From DATEGZ01 sp035279905 (GTDB lineage Bacteria; Acidobacteriota; Vicinamibacteria; Vicinamibacterales; SCN-69-37), in contig DATEGZ010000217.1 of assembly GCA_035279905.1 (NCBI GenBank), positions 78,018-142,017 of the forward strand: a DNA stretch of 64,000 bases, in the 5' to 3' direction. The notes under the pieces are model-generated. The model was given only the letters and a program-made list of their open reading frames with translations, ran no database searches and was not told the DNA's origin. Positions 6,966 to 16,754 of this stretch are shown here, in pieces (the stretch's first letter is position 1; every line of letters begins with the position of its first letter). The translations under genes and the position numbers were made by a program.

Positions 6966-8864
6966 TTAGTGGTCTTCGGTGCGCATGCGCCAACCACCGT
7001 TGACGCAGATGCCGCCACCGAAGGCGACAAACGGATCAGGCAGACCGCTGCAGAGCGTGGGCGTGCCCGGCGGATACCAGCCGCCCTGGAAGCAGATCCC
7101 GCCGCCACCAAATGGGTCGCCCGTCGCGCACGTGCCGTCGTTGTTCGGGTTCGGCGCCGGTGCCGGCGGGGGCGGTGTGCTTGGCGCCGCGAAGACCCAG
7201 CCGCCGTTGACGCACACGCCCATCCCGAACGCCGCAAACGGGTTCGGCGTCGCGCAGCCGGCGGCGGGCGCCGGTGTTGGGGTCGGCGTGGGTGTTGGTG
7301 CAGGTGGCGGAGGCGGTGGCGCTGCCGGTGCCGCGAAGATCCAGCCGCCGTTCACGCACACGCCCATGCCGAAGGCCGCAAACGGGTTCGGCGTCGAGCA
7401 GCCGGCGGCCGGCGCCGGCGTCGGCGTGGGTGTCGGCGTCGGCGTTGGCGCCGGCGCCGGTTGGCCGAACTGCCAGCCGCCGTTCACACAAACGCCGGCG
7501 CCCATCGCTGCGAACGGGTTCGGTGTCAGGCAGCCGCCAGCCGGCGGTGTCGGTGTCGGCGTGGGCGTCGGTGTCGGCGGCGGCGCAGCCGGACTTGATG
7601 GTCCGCCGTTCACCGAGGACGTCCCGATAATCTGATCAGACAGCGTGTTGAACTGACGCGCGACGGAGATCGCCCACTGAGGCGCGTCGTTTCGGCCCGC
7701 GACCCCTGGGTAATACGAGCCCGGCGCCGCGCCGCCCGCCGTGAGCGGTGCGGAGACGCCGATCGGGAACCCGTTCGTGTTCGCTTCGACGCCGGCGATC
7801 TCGTACGACTGGGAATGCTGGCCGACGCCCAGGAACGTGCCGCTCACCTGATTGAAGTCGATCGCGAAGTTGTCGTTGCCGCCGAAGACCGACGTCATCA
7901 GCCCGGCGTTAGCGGTTCCGGTGCCGACCGAATCGAACTCCTGGAAGAGGATGCCGCCACCCGGGGACCAGCCCATCACGAACCGGCCATTGCCGGGGTT
8001 GACCGCGATGTCTGTGAAGTAGGTTCCGCCGGCGCAACCGAACAACGTGCGCGGGAAGAGGAAGCCGTCACCAGCGCGCAGACGGACGAATCCGACAAAC
8101 GCGGCCGGCGGGCAGGGCGAACCCACCCATCCGCTGTAACTGATACCGAACTCGTCGGTTGCCGGATTCCAGGCCACGCCCGGGTACTGCGACCCGCCCG
8201 CGTTGGCGATCGGCATGACTGGTCCGAACGGCACGCCGGCGCTGTCCACAAATCGCGCCTGGATGCCCGCGAAGACCGTCTGGTACACGATCAAAAAGCG
8301 ATGACTGGCATTCGAATACGCGATCGACGAGCCGCCGACTTCGTAACGCGCGCCACCCTGGGCGTAGTCGGAAACCAGCTGGTCGGCCGTAATGGCGTTC
8401 ATGACGCTCGGCGCGCACGACACGAGCCGCGCATGGACGGCCGTCGCACCCGGCGCATCGGTCTGGACCCACTCAACCAGGAAGCTGCCGAGGCCGCCGG
8501 CGCCATCCCCGGCATGAGGGCTGAACTTCACCTTCGGGAAGACGCCGAAGAGTCCCCCGTTGCCCATCACCGTGATCACGCCTGACACCGGCATCCCGGA
8601 GGCATTGACGCACACTCCCTGAACGACGGGGTTGCCTCCAACCAGGAGGTACGCGCCATGAATCGGGTCGTAGCCGACCGCGTTGCCGCGGATGGGCATG
8701 CCCACCAGCGGGTTGGTCGCGCCGATGCGAACGATTTGCGCGTCAGCCGGCCGAGGGGCCAGCAGGCCCACGGCGGCGACAAGTGCGACGGTTGTGAGCG
8801 CGAAAGCGCGCCCGCGGAAAGAGTCGAGCGAACGAGCCAGTGTATCCATCGTCTGGTCTGCCAT
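6966..8864 (-). CDS. Secreted beta-propeller-like protein with five NGGW modules
   Basis: The function is unknown. With the ATG at 8864 the product has 632 residues; a GTG at 8879 and an ATG at 8849 are alternatives, and the ribosome site does not decide. A signal peptide ends near PRPADAQ. The body (about 45-430) has repeated strands such as FLIVYQ, QARFVDSAGVPFG, VAWNPATDEFGISYSGW and VNPGNGRFVMGWSPGG, a pattern seen in secreted propellers. A (Thr-Pro)n tail from about residue 430 carries five Cys/NGGW modules and ends RMRTEDH. The same modules in the adjacent sugar dehydrogenase suggest both proteins share a location, partner or anchoring mechanism. Confidence 0.85.
   Translation of the reverse strand: MADQTMDTLARSLDSFRGRAFALTTVALVAAVGLLAPRPADAQIVRIGATNPLVGMPIRGNAVGYDPIHGAYLLVGGNPVVQGVCVNASGMPVSGVITVMGNGGLFGVFPKVKFSPHAGDGAGGLGSFLVEWVQTDAPGATAVHARLVSCAPSVMNAITADQLVSDYAQGGARYEVGGSSIAYSNASHRFLIVYQTVFAGIQARFVDSAGVPFGPVMPIANAGGSQYPGVAWNPATDEFGISYSGWVGSPCPPAAFVGFVRLRAGDGFLFPRTLFGCAGGTYFTDIAVNPGNGRFVMGWSPGGGILFQEFDSVGTGTANAGLMTSVFGGNDNFAIDFNQVSGTFLGVGQHSQSYEIAGVEANTNGFPIGVSAPLTAGGAAPGSYYPGVAGRNDAPQWAISVARQFNTLSDQIIGTSSVNGGPSSPAAPPPTPTPTPTPTPPAGGCLTPNPFAAMGAGVCVNGGWQFGQPAPAPTPTPTPTPTPAPAAGCSTPNPFAAFGMGVCVNGGWIFAAPAAPPPPPPAPTPTPTPTPAPAAGCATPNPFAAFGMGVCVNGGWVFAAPSTPPPPAPAPNPNNDGTCATGDPFGGGGICFQGGWYPPGTPTLCSGLPDPFVAFGGGICVNGGWRMRTEDH
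6990..7532 (-). repeat. Five C-x-TPNPF...NGGW modules in the propeller protein
   Basis: Copies lie at 7473-7532, 7341-7400, 7197-7256, 7077-7130 and 6990-7052. The first three are 20 residues with near-identical text (CxTPNPFAAxGxGVCVNGGW). The fourth is 18 residues with FQGGW and the fifth 21 residues with GLPDPF. Linkers shorten towards the C-terminus, and the early ones contain Thr-Pro repeats. Each copy has two Cys residues 13-16 positions apart. Confidence 0.95.
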
Positions 8865-9023
8865 CACACGAGCTGACACGTCCTGTCAGCGGGATCTGGG
8901 GCCGTACGGCGAGTATCGGACGGACGCGTCAGGGGCTTTACAGATACCAGCAAGGGTCTTGAGAGACAGAATTGTATGGTCAGCGCCGCCAAACGGCAAG
9001 ACGAATCGGCCCAAAGGACAGGG

Positions 9024-10184
9024 CTACCGGCTGATCTCGAGGATGCGCGCGGCCGCGGAAACTCTCGCCTCACCGTCCGTGGACCGGATCAGGGATCGCA
9101 GGGTGCTGAAGTCGCCAGCCACGTCCCTGGCCAGGACCATCGCGGCCAGCTGTCGAATCGCCGGGTTCGGGTCGTTGAGGAGGGCATCGAGGCTCGCCTT
9201 GGCGGTCGCGTTGTCGTACGGGGCGAGCGTCTGGGCGGCGAGCACGCGCACGTGCGACTGCGGATCGTTCAGGAGCGCCCGGGACGTGTCCATCCAGCCG
9301 CTCTCGGGGCCTGTCAGCGCCAACGCGGCGGCGGCTTGCACCCGCAGCAGCGAGGCCGCCGGATTCGAGGCGTTCGAGTCGAGCGTGGTCCGCAGGAACG
9401 TCACGCCCGATGTGTCGCCGAGCCGGGCGAGTGCTTCGGCCGAGGAGAACCGTACCGAGAACTGCTCCTTCTCGTCGAGCAGGCTGCGCAGTTTGTCGAT
9501 CGACTCGCGCGCGCCGATCTTGCCGAGCGCGTCGGCCGCGCGGGCCTTGGTCGCGAAGTCCTGATCGTCGAGCAGCTTCATGAGCGGCGGCACGGCCAGC
9601 CGGCTGTGCGTTCTCGACAGCGCGTCGATGAACGCGCCGCGCGCCTGGGGCATCGCGTCCATCTGCGCGATGATCGCCTTGACGGCTTTCTCGTCCCCGG
9701 CGGTCGCGAGGGCCTCGGTGTCGGTGAACTTGCCGGCGGCCGATCCGGCGGTGGCGGCCGCGAGTGCCTCCTGATCGCCGTCGGCGATGAGGGCTTCGAG
9801 CGCGCGCGGCCGCGTGCCCACGTTGCCGAGCGCGTCGTGCAGACAGGCGCGGGCAATCCGTCTGAGGACGTACGGATCTTCCGCCTTGCGCGCGCCAAGC
9901 CACTGTTCGTACGTGCTGAGCGCGCCCATCCACCCCGAGCGGGGCAATTCGACCGCGACAGCCAGGGCCACGCCCGCTTCGCTCAACGGAAACTGCGCCA
10001 TCACCTGTGTGGCGACCGCCGCCGCGCGCGCGACGTCGCCGCTCGACAGGTAACCAAACCCTTGCGCCAGCAGGAGCGCTTCTTGTGCCGACGGCGATTG
10101 CGGCTGCTGGGCCGCGACGCCAATCGATCCGACGACGCTCAGGGCGACCACCAGACTGCTGACAGCTTTCATGGTCGTAGTCAT
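9024..10184 (-). CDS. Secreted HEAT-repeat protein
   Basis: The 386-residue product begins with a signal peptide (about 1-25, ending GVAAQQ). A TPR-like stretch around 35-100 (FGYLSSGDVARAAAVATQVM) follows. From about 185 there are HEAT or PBS-lyase-type helical repeats: FIDALSRTHSRLAVPPLMKL, ATKARAADALGKIGARESID, then SLLRVQAAAALALTG, SHVRVLAAQTLA and PAIRQLAAMVLA. Such repeats form a protein-binding solenoid; no catalytic domain is seen. The gap 8865-9023 to the next gene shows nothing I recognise. ATG 10184 is used; a second ATG four codons later is possible. Confidence 0.88.
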   Translation of the reverse strand: MTTTMKAVSSLVVALSVVGSIGVAAQQPQSPSAQEALLLAQGFGYLSSGDVARAAAVATQVMAQFPLSEAGVALAVAVELPRSGWMGALSTYEQWLGARKAEDPYVLRRIARACLHDALGNVGTRPRALEALIADGDQEALAAATAGSAAGKFTDTEALATAGDEKAVKAIIAQMDAMPQARGAFIDALSRTHSRLAVPPLMKLLDDQDFATKARAADALGKIGARESIDKLRSLLDEKEQFSVRFSSAEALARLGDTSGVTFLRTTLDSNASNPAASLLRVQAAAALALTGPESGWMDTSRALLNDPQSHVRVLAAQTLAPYDNATAKASLDALLNDPNPAIRQLAAMVLARDVAGDFSTLRSLIRSTDGEARVSAAARILEISR

Positions 10185-10192
10185 CTCTCTTT

Positions 10193-10224
10193 ACTTCGAA
10201 CTTTAAACTTCGAACTTCTAACTT
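10193..10224. repeat. CGAACTT short repeat cluster
   Basis: Degenerate copies of a 7-bp CGAACTT unit fill the gap between the HEAT-repeat gene and thiS. The reverse complement, AAGTTCG, forms a cleaner tandem at 11851-11877, so the two clusters bracket thiS and its coupled glycosyltransferase gene. Confidence 0.75.
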
Positions 10225-10240
10225 GATCCGCTCTTGACTA

Positions 10241-10444
10241 CTATCCGCCCCCGACGAACGCGACGATTTCCACTTCCGATCCGTCGTCGATCATTGTTTC
10301 GGCGTATCGCACACGCTTGACCACGGCTCGGTTGTGCTCGACGGCCACGGTGCGCGGATCGATCTTCAGGTGATCGAGCAGGGCAAGAATCGTCAAGGAT
10401 CTCTCGAGATCGTGCTGTTCGCCATTGAGTCGGACCCGAATCAT
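10241..10444 (-). CDS. thiS: Sulfur carrier protein ThiS
   Basis: The 67-residue ubiquitin-like protein carries sulfur as a C-terminal thiocarboxylate to ThiG for thiazole synthesis. It starts MIRVRLNGEQHDL, has the LTILALLDHLKIDPRTVAVEHN core, and ends VEIVAFVGGG with the required terminal Gly-Gly. The ATG at 10444 overlaps the stop of the upstream glycosyltransferase gene (ATGA), so it is probably translationally coupled to it. It is separated from thiG by three secreted-protein genes. ThiF is not in the window. Confidence 0.95.
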   Translation of the reverse strand: MIRVRLNGEQHDLERSLTILALLDHLKIDPRTVAVEHNRAVVKRVRYAETMIDDGSEVEIVAFVGGG

Positions 10445-11829
10445 CGCTTGAGCTCCTCGATGGCCGCGACCGCCTCGGCCCCGAACGGCTCGGCGAGCGA
10501 GCGGGCGAACGCCACGGCATCGGGCCGCAGGTGCGACGGCAATGTCACGTCGGGCGCGCTGAAGGCTGCCGCTCGGGAAATGGCGCGCTGGTAGTCGTCG
10601 GTCATTTTCTCGAGCGTGTGCTCGCGCTCCCAGTAGCGCCGCGCGGCCGCGCCGAGGCGCGCGCGCAAGGCCGCGCTTTCGCCGAGCCGTTCGATGGCGA
10701 GCCGCAGCGAATGCTCTTCGTCGAGCAGATCGACGGCCACGGCGATAGCCTCGGCATCCGCGTCGATCGAGTGCGATCCGGGCCCGGGGCGGCGCCACGT
10801 GCGCGGATCGAGCGTCGGGATCTCCGTCAGATGCGCGAGATCCGCGATCACCGTGGGGCGGCCGGCGGCGAGTGCCTGCACCCATGGGCCCGACATCTCG
10901 AGCGCGGTTGGCCAGCGCATGTTCAAAGAGACGTCGACGGCGGCGATTGAGTCTTCGAACGATCGATCGTCGAGCGTCGGCAGCCGGCGGACGACGTCGC
11001 CGAGATTCAACGAGGAGATCTCGGCGTCGAGATCGAGGCCGGCGCTCGGGGCGCCGCCGAGCACGAGCCGCGCCTGGGGCACGCGCGCCCGCGCGGCGGC
11101 GAACGCGCGCAGGATGACGTCGATGCGTTTCTCTTCCGTGAGACCGCCGAAGATGCCGAAGACCACGGCATCAGGCCCGAGGCCCCAGGCCTCTCGGACG
11201 GCAGCACGCTGCGTCTCTGAAGTCGGCTCCTGCCGGCCCATGCCGAGCGCGATGTGCACGATCGTGCGCCCGGGGAACGTCTCGGCGAGCTGCAGTTGCG
11301 TGCCGCGCGCGTGGGTTGCGACGAGCCGGGCGGACTCGACGACCGCGCGGACCATCGGCCACTGGTAGTAATACACGCCGGCGAATCCGCGCACGCCGAT
11401 CTCGGCGCCCTCGCCCGCGTCGGGATGATTGAACCGGAACTCCGCGCGATACGCCTTGCGGTTGCCGCGGCGGAGCAGCGCGCGCCCGCGCGCGTGGTGC
11501 AGTCGCGCGTCGTGCAGCATGACGAGCCCGGGCCAGCGGAAGAGGTACGGCCAGATGAACTCGTGCAGCGACGAGTTGCCGATCTGGTAGACGACGAGGT
11601 CGTAGGGATCGCGGCCGTGGCGCCAGATGAAGTCGTGCGCGCTCTGCACGCGGACCTCGCCTGCTGCCGGCGGCGTGTCCGGCCATCGGTTGGCGATCAG
11701 GATTTCGCCGGCATCGACGAAGACGTCGATCGCGTGATCGCGCCGGGCGAGCTCGCGCGTGACGTCTTCGGAACGGCCGGCGACGCCGGTCGGTTGCGGT
11801 GGCCAGGGCGTGAACCACGCGAGGCGCAT
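10441..11829 (-). CDS. Glycosyltransferase family 4 protein
   Basis: The 462-residue GT-B fold protein starts MRLAWFTPWPPQPTGVA, a typical N-terminal beta strand and loop of GT4. The C-terminal donor half has VFGIFGGLTEEKRIDVIL, ARLVLGG, RLPTLDDRSFEDSIAAVDVSL and ALAAGRPTVIADL. It probably transfers a nucleotide-sugar residue to a lipid-linked or surface glycan at the cytoplasmic membrane; donor and acceptor are unknown. The ATG at 11829 removes a long repeat-derived upstream extension. It ends in an ATGA overlap with thiS. Confidence 0.9.
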   Translation of the reverse strand: MRLAWFTPWPPQPTGVAGRSEDVTRELARRDHAIDVFVDAGEILIANRWPDTPPAAGEVRVQSAHDFIWRHGRDPYDLVVYQIGNSSLHEFIWPYLFRWPGLVMLHDARLHHARGRALLRRGNRKAYRAEFRFNHPDAGEGAEIGVRGFAGVYYYQWPMVRAVVESARLVATHARGTQLQLAETFPGRTIVHIALGMGRQEPTSETQRAAVREAWGLGPDAVVFGIFGGLTEEKRIDVILRAFAAARARVPQARLVLGGAPSAGLDLDAEISSLNLGDVVRRLPTLDDRSFEDSIAAVDVSLNMRWPTALEMSGPWVQALAAGRPTVIADLAHLTEIPTLDPRTWRRPGPGSHSIDADAEAIAVAVDLLDEEHSLRLAIERLGESAALRARLGAAARRYWEREHTLEKMTDDYQRAISRAAAFSAPDVTLPSHLRPDAVAFARSLAEPFGAEAVAAIEELKR

Positions 11830-11850
11830 AGGGTTAAGTGTATGCGCGTC

Positions 11851-11877
11851 AAGTTCGAAGTTCGAAGTTCGAAGTTC
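11851..11877. repeat. AAGTTCG heptamer tandem
   Basis: Nearly four perfect copies of the 7-bp unit AAGTTCG lie in the 71-bp divergent gap between the GT4 gene (minus) and the SDR gene (plus). The unit is self-complementary when phased as GAACTTCGAAGTTC, so it could form cruciforms or bind a dimeric protein, but no role is known to me. Confidence 0.9.
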
Positions 11878-11900
11878 AGATACCATCCACCCCGCAAGAG

Positions 11901-12878
11901 ATGACCTCGCCCCATCGACTCTTCGTCGTGACCGGCGCAACCGGCGCCGTCGGCCCCGCGGTGGCGAACCGGCTCGCGCGCGATGCCTCGGTCGTCGCGC
12001 TCGCGCGTCACACGCCGGCGAGTGGCGCGCTTGCGTCCGCGGTCCGCTTCGAGTCCGCGGACCTGCTCGATTCGCGGGCCGCACAACTCGTCCGCGACGC
12101 GGACGTCGTCTGTCATCTCGCCGCGAAGCTGCACGTGAACGATCCGGGCGCGTCGCTGCGCGCCGAATACGAGCGCACGAACGTCGAGGCGACCAAACGG
12201 CTCGTCGACGCGACGCCGCCGGCGTCGCGATTCATCTTCTTCAGCACGATCGACGTCTACGGGCCGACGCCACCCGGAGTGATCGCCGACGAGGGCACCC
12301 CGCCGCAGCCCCGGTCGCTCTACGGCGAGACGAAACTCCAGGCCGAGCAGGCCGTGCTCGCGCATCCGGGCGGCCTCGTGTTGCGGATGGCCGCGGTCTA
12401 CGGCCCGCGCGTGAAGGCCAACTACGCGCGGCTCGTGCGCGCGCTGGAACTGCATCGCTACATCTCGATTGGCCCGGGCGACAACAAACGCACGTTGATC
12501 TACGAAGACGACGTCGCCGAGGCGGCCGCCGTCGTCGCCTCGGCCGCCGCGTTGCCGTCGCGGCTCTACAACCTGACCGACGGCGCGGTGCACTCCGTTC
12601 GGGAGATCGTCGACGCCATCAGCGGCGCGCTCGATCGCCGCCCGCCGCGGGGATCGCTGCCGGCGCCGATGATACGCGGCGCCGCCTCGGTGCTCGACGC
12701 GACGCTGCGCCTGGTCGGCCGGCGCTCGCCCGTGACGCCGCAGATGATCGACAAGCTGCAGGAAAACGTCGCGGTGTCGGGCGCGCGGCTGCCGCGTGAG
12801 TCCGCGTTCAGTCCGCGCGTCGATCTCGCCGCCGGATGGCGCGCCGCGATCGCGTCACACGATCGTCGCCTCGCTTGA
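11901..12878 (+). CDS. NAD-dependent sugar nucleotide epimerase/reductase (extended SDR)
   Basis: The 325-residue protein has a Rossmann TGATGAVG motif near residue 12. It also has CHLAAKLHV, FFSTIDVYG and YGETK, the YxxxK catalytic pair. The ATG at 11901 follows CAAGAG. Immediately downstream is a WbpM-type 4,6-dehydratase, and the next block has a WecA/WbpL-type initiating transferase. That arrangement matches loci where an SDR reduces UDP-4-keto-6-deoxy-GlcNAc to UDP-QuiNAc or UDP-FucNAc for the first sugar. The specific product is inferred from context. Confidence 0.9.
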   Translation: MTSPHRLFVVTGATGAVGPAVANRLARDASVVALARHTPASGALASAVRFESADLLDSRAAQLVRDADVVCHLAAKLHVNDPGASLRAEYERTNVEATKRLVDATPPASRFIFFSTIDVYGPTPPGVIADEGTPPQPRSLYGETKLQAEQAVLAHPGGLVLRMAAVYGPRVKANYARLVRALELHRYISIGPGDNKRTLIYEDDVAEAAAVVASAAALPSRLYNLTDGAVHSVREIVDAISGALDRRPPRGSLPAPMIRGAASVLDATLRLVGRRSPVTPQMIDKLQENVAVSGARLPRESAFSPRVDLAAGWRAAIASHDRRLA

Positions 12879-12982
12879 CACGTACGTACGGTGAAGTGAC
12901 AATGTCTCCCGACTGCAGCCTCCTCCCCTCTGCCGTTGAGTACCCCGTCGTCTCTTGGGTGATCAGCGCGTGACAGGTGGGC

Positions 12983-14863
<1,881 letters not shown>

Positions 14864-14888
14864 TGTCCCTCGTTCGCCAGGCGGTCGA

Positions 14889-16754
14889 ATGACCGTGAGG
14901 CGAATCACCCTCGCTGCGGTCCGGATCGTCGGTCTGGCGGCCGCCCTGGCCATCTTCGTCGCCTGGCAATTCAGCCCGGCGCCGCTGCCGTTGAAGTTGT
15001 TGCCGGCGGCGGTGCTGGCACTGACGCTCTATCGTCCGTCCGCGGGTCTGCTCACGATGGCGGGTCTCGGTCCGGTCGCGGGCGGCTGGGCCATCGTCCT
15101 GGCCTCACCGTACGGCGGCACGCACGCGTTCGAGCAACTGGTGCTCGCGGTGCTCATTGGCGCCGGCCTTCGCCTCTGGCGTCCGCCGGTCGCGGTTCGC
15201 CTGGCTGAGCCGGCCTTGCTGGTGGCGGCCGTGGCGATCGCATCCGGGATCGCCGTTCAACCGGCGCTGTTGCTTCATCAGTCGCCGGGTGTGACGGCCA
15301 CCGAGCACATCCGGATTCTTCTGTCCGGCGGGTACTTCGATCGCGGCATGCTCGCCCAGCCCCTGACGATCGCGGTGGCGACGGCCGAGGGGCTGGCGCT
15401 CGCGATCGTCGCGGAGCGGCTCGTGCGCGACGAGCCCGAGCTTCTACCGCGAGTCGTGCGCATGGTCGTCCTCGGGCATGCGGGCCTCGCGGCGATCAGC
15501 ATCAATCGCATCATCGGAGCGGCGATTCAGACCGAGCACGCGCTGCCGTCGATCGTGCGACTGCTGCGCGACGTGCGCACGAGCGCCTACGCCGATCTGA
15601 ACGCCGCGGGATCGGTTCTCGCGATGGTGTTGCTCGCCGGCACCGGCCTGCTTGGCGGCTCGTCCCGGTGGCGATGGCTGACGGCGATCGCGCTCGTGCT
15701 CGTTGGGATCGGGTTGTGGCTCGCCGGTTCGCGCACGGCGCTCGTCGCGCTGGCCGCAGGTCTGCTGGCCCTGCTCGCCGCGGAGGCGATCCGGCGTCGC
15801 GGCCCGATGCGCTGGCTCGCCGGCGGCGCGGTCGCCGCCGCGATCGCGATCGGTGTGTTTGGAGCGGCGCGCTATCCAGCGATTCGAAACACGTCACCCT
15901 CATCGGCCCTCCAGGTCCGCGGGTTCCTGGCCGGAATCGGTTTCGAGATGTGGCAGTCGTCGCCCGTGCTGGGCATCGGCATCGGAAGGTTCTGGGCTGA
16001 GTCGTCGAACTACGGCGGCGCGGATCGGCCGTTCGGGATCGTCAACGAGAACGCGCACGACAACTTCCTGCAGGTGCTGGCCGAACAGGGGCTGCTCGGT
16101 CTCGCCGCGCTCGTGATTGTTCTTGGAACGCTGTTCGTGGCCGCGCTGCGCCCGGCGGTCCTGCAGTCAGCGCTTCATCGGAGCCTCGCGGCAGGGACCA
16201 TCGTCTTTGTCCTGACGTGGTTTGGCGGACATCCACTGCTGCTTCCTGAAGCCGGCTTTGCGTTCTGGTTGCTCGCTGGTGCGCTCGCGGGGGCGACGGA
16301 AGCGCCGCCATCGGCGGTGTGGCGACCGCTGCTGATTCTCGTCGCCGTGGTCATTCTCGTCACGGCGCCGCTGCGCGCCGGCCGTGCCGTCCGCGAGATT
16401 CATTTCGAGGACGTTCCGGTCGGGCTGTCGGCGTGGCAAGGGGAAGTCGATGGCGTCCGATATCGCGGCGCCGGGCCGACCTTCCAGTTGTATGTGCCGT
16501 CTGACGGAACCGCGGTGACCTTGCCGATGAGACGCGGACCCGGCTCGCCGAGTCCTCTCCAGATGGTGATGCGGATCAACGGCCAGCAGGTCAGTGCGTT
16601 CGAGGTCCCGGGCTACTGGCAGCCCATCTTCATTCAATTGCCGAAGACCGCTCACCGGTTCGAGCTCGTGGAATTTGCGGTCGCCGGCGCGGAATCGAGG
16701 CCGGCGTTTCCGCCCCTCGTGCTCGTCGGCAAGATGGAAGTGAAATCACGCTGA
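14889..16754 (+). CDS. O-antigen ligase/polymerase (Wzy_C) family membrane protein
   Basis: The 621-residue protein has about 11-12 hydrophobic segments. A large loop contains NENAHDNFLQVLAEQGLLGL (about 378-397), the signature of the O-antigen ligase/polymerase family. After the last helix (about 495) a soluble tail of about 120 residues contains IHFEDVPVGLSAW and ends LVLVGKMEVKSR. It probably polymerises or ligates lipid-linked glycan on the outer face of the inner membrane. It overlaps the convergent WecA-like gene by 9 bp. Ligase and polymerase cannot be separated by sequence here. Confidence 0.88.
   Translation: MTVRRITLAAVRIVGLAAALAIFVAWQFSPAPLPLKLLPAAVLALTLYRPSAGLLTMAGLGPVAGGWAIVLASPYGGTHAFEQLVLAVLIGAGLRLWRPPVAVRLAEPALLVAAVAIASGIAVQPALLLHQSPGVTATEHIRILLSGGYFDRGMLAQPLTIAVATAEGLALAIVAERLVRDEPELLPRVVRMVVLGHAGLAAISINRIIGAAIQTEHALPSIVRLLRDVRTSAYADLNAAGSVLAMVLLAGTGLLGGSSRWRWLTAIALVLVGIGLWLAGSRTALVALAAGLLALLAAEAIRRRGPMRWLAGGAVAAAIAIGVFGAARYPAIRNTSPSSALQVRGFLAGIGFEMWQSSPVLGIGIGRFWAESSNYGGADRPFGIVNENAHDNFLQVLAEQGLLGLAALVIVLGTLFVAALRPAVLQSALHRSLAAGTIVFVLTWFGGHPLLLPEAGFAFWLLAGALAGATEAPPSAVWRPLLILVAVVILVTAPLRAGRAVREIHFEDVPVGLSAWQGEVDGVRYRGAGPTFQLYVPSDGTAVTLPMRRGPGSPSPLQMVMRINGQQVSAFEVPGYWQPIFIQLPKTAHRFELVEFAVAGAESRPAFPPLVLVGKMEVKSR

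Noticed and set aside
6692..7237. Upstream in-frame extension of the sugar dehydrogenase
   Set aside because: It includes the repeat-derived STSSGRPEPVEGR peptide and sequence opposite the neighbouring gene; the signal peptide starts at 6691.
11838..11900. Upstream start for the SDR gene at ATG 11838
   Set aside because: The extra 21 residues come from the AAGTTCG tandem, and the Rossmann motif follows the ATG at 11901 at the normal distance.
12879..12982. ACGTACGTAC palindrome as an operator
   Set aside because: It is a short alternating sequence with no second copy positioned near a convincing promoter.
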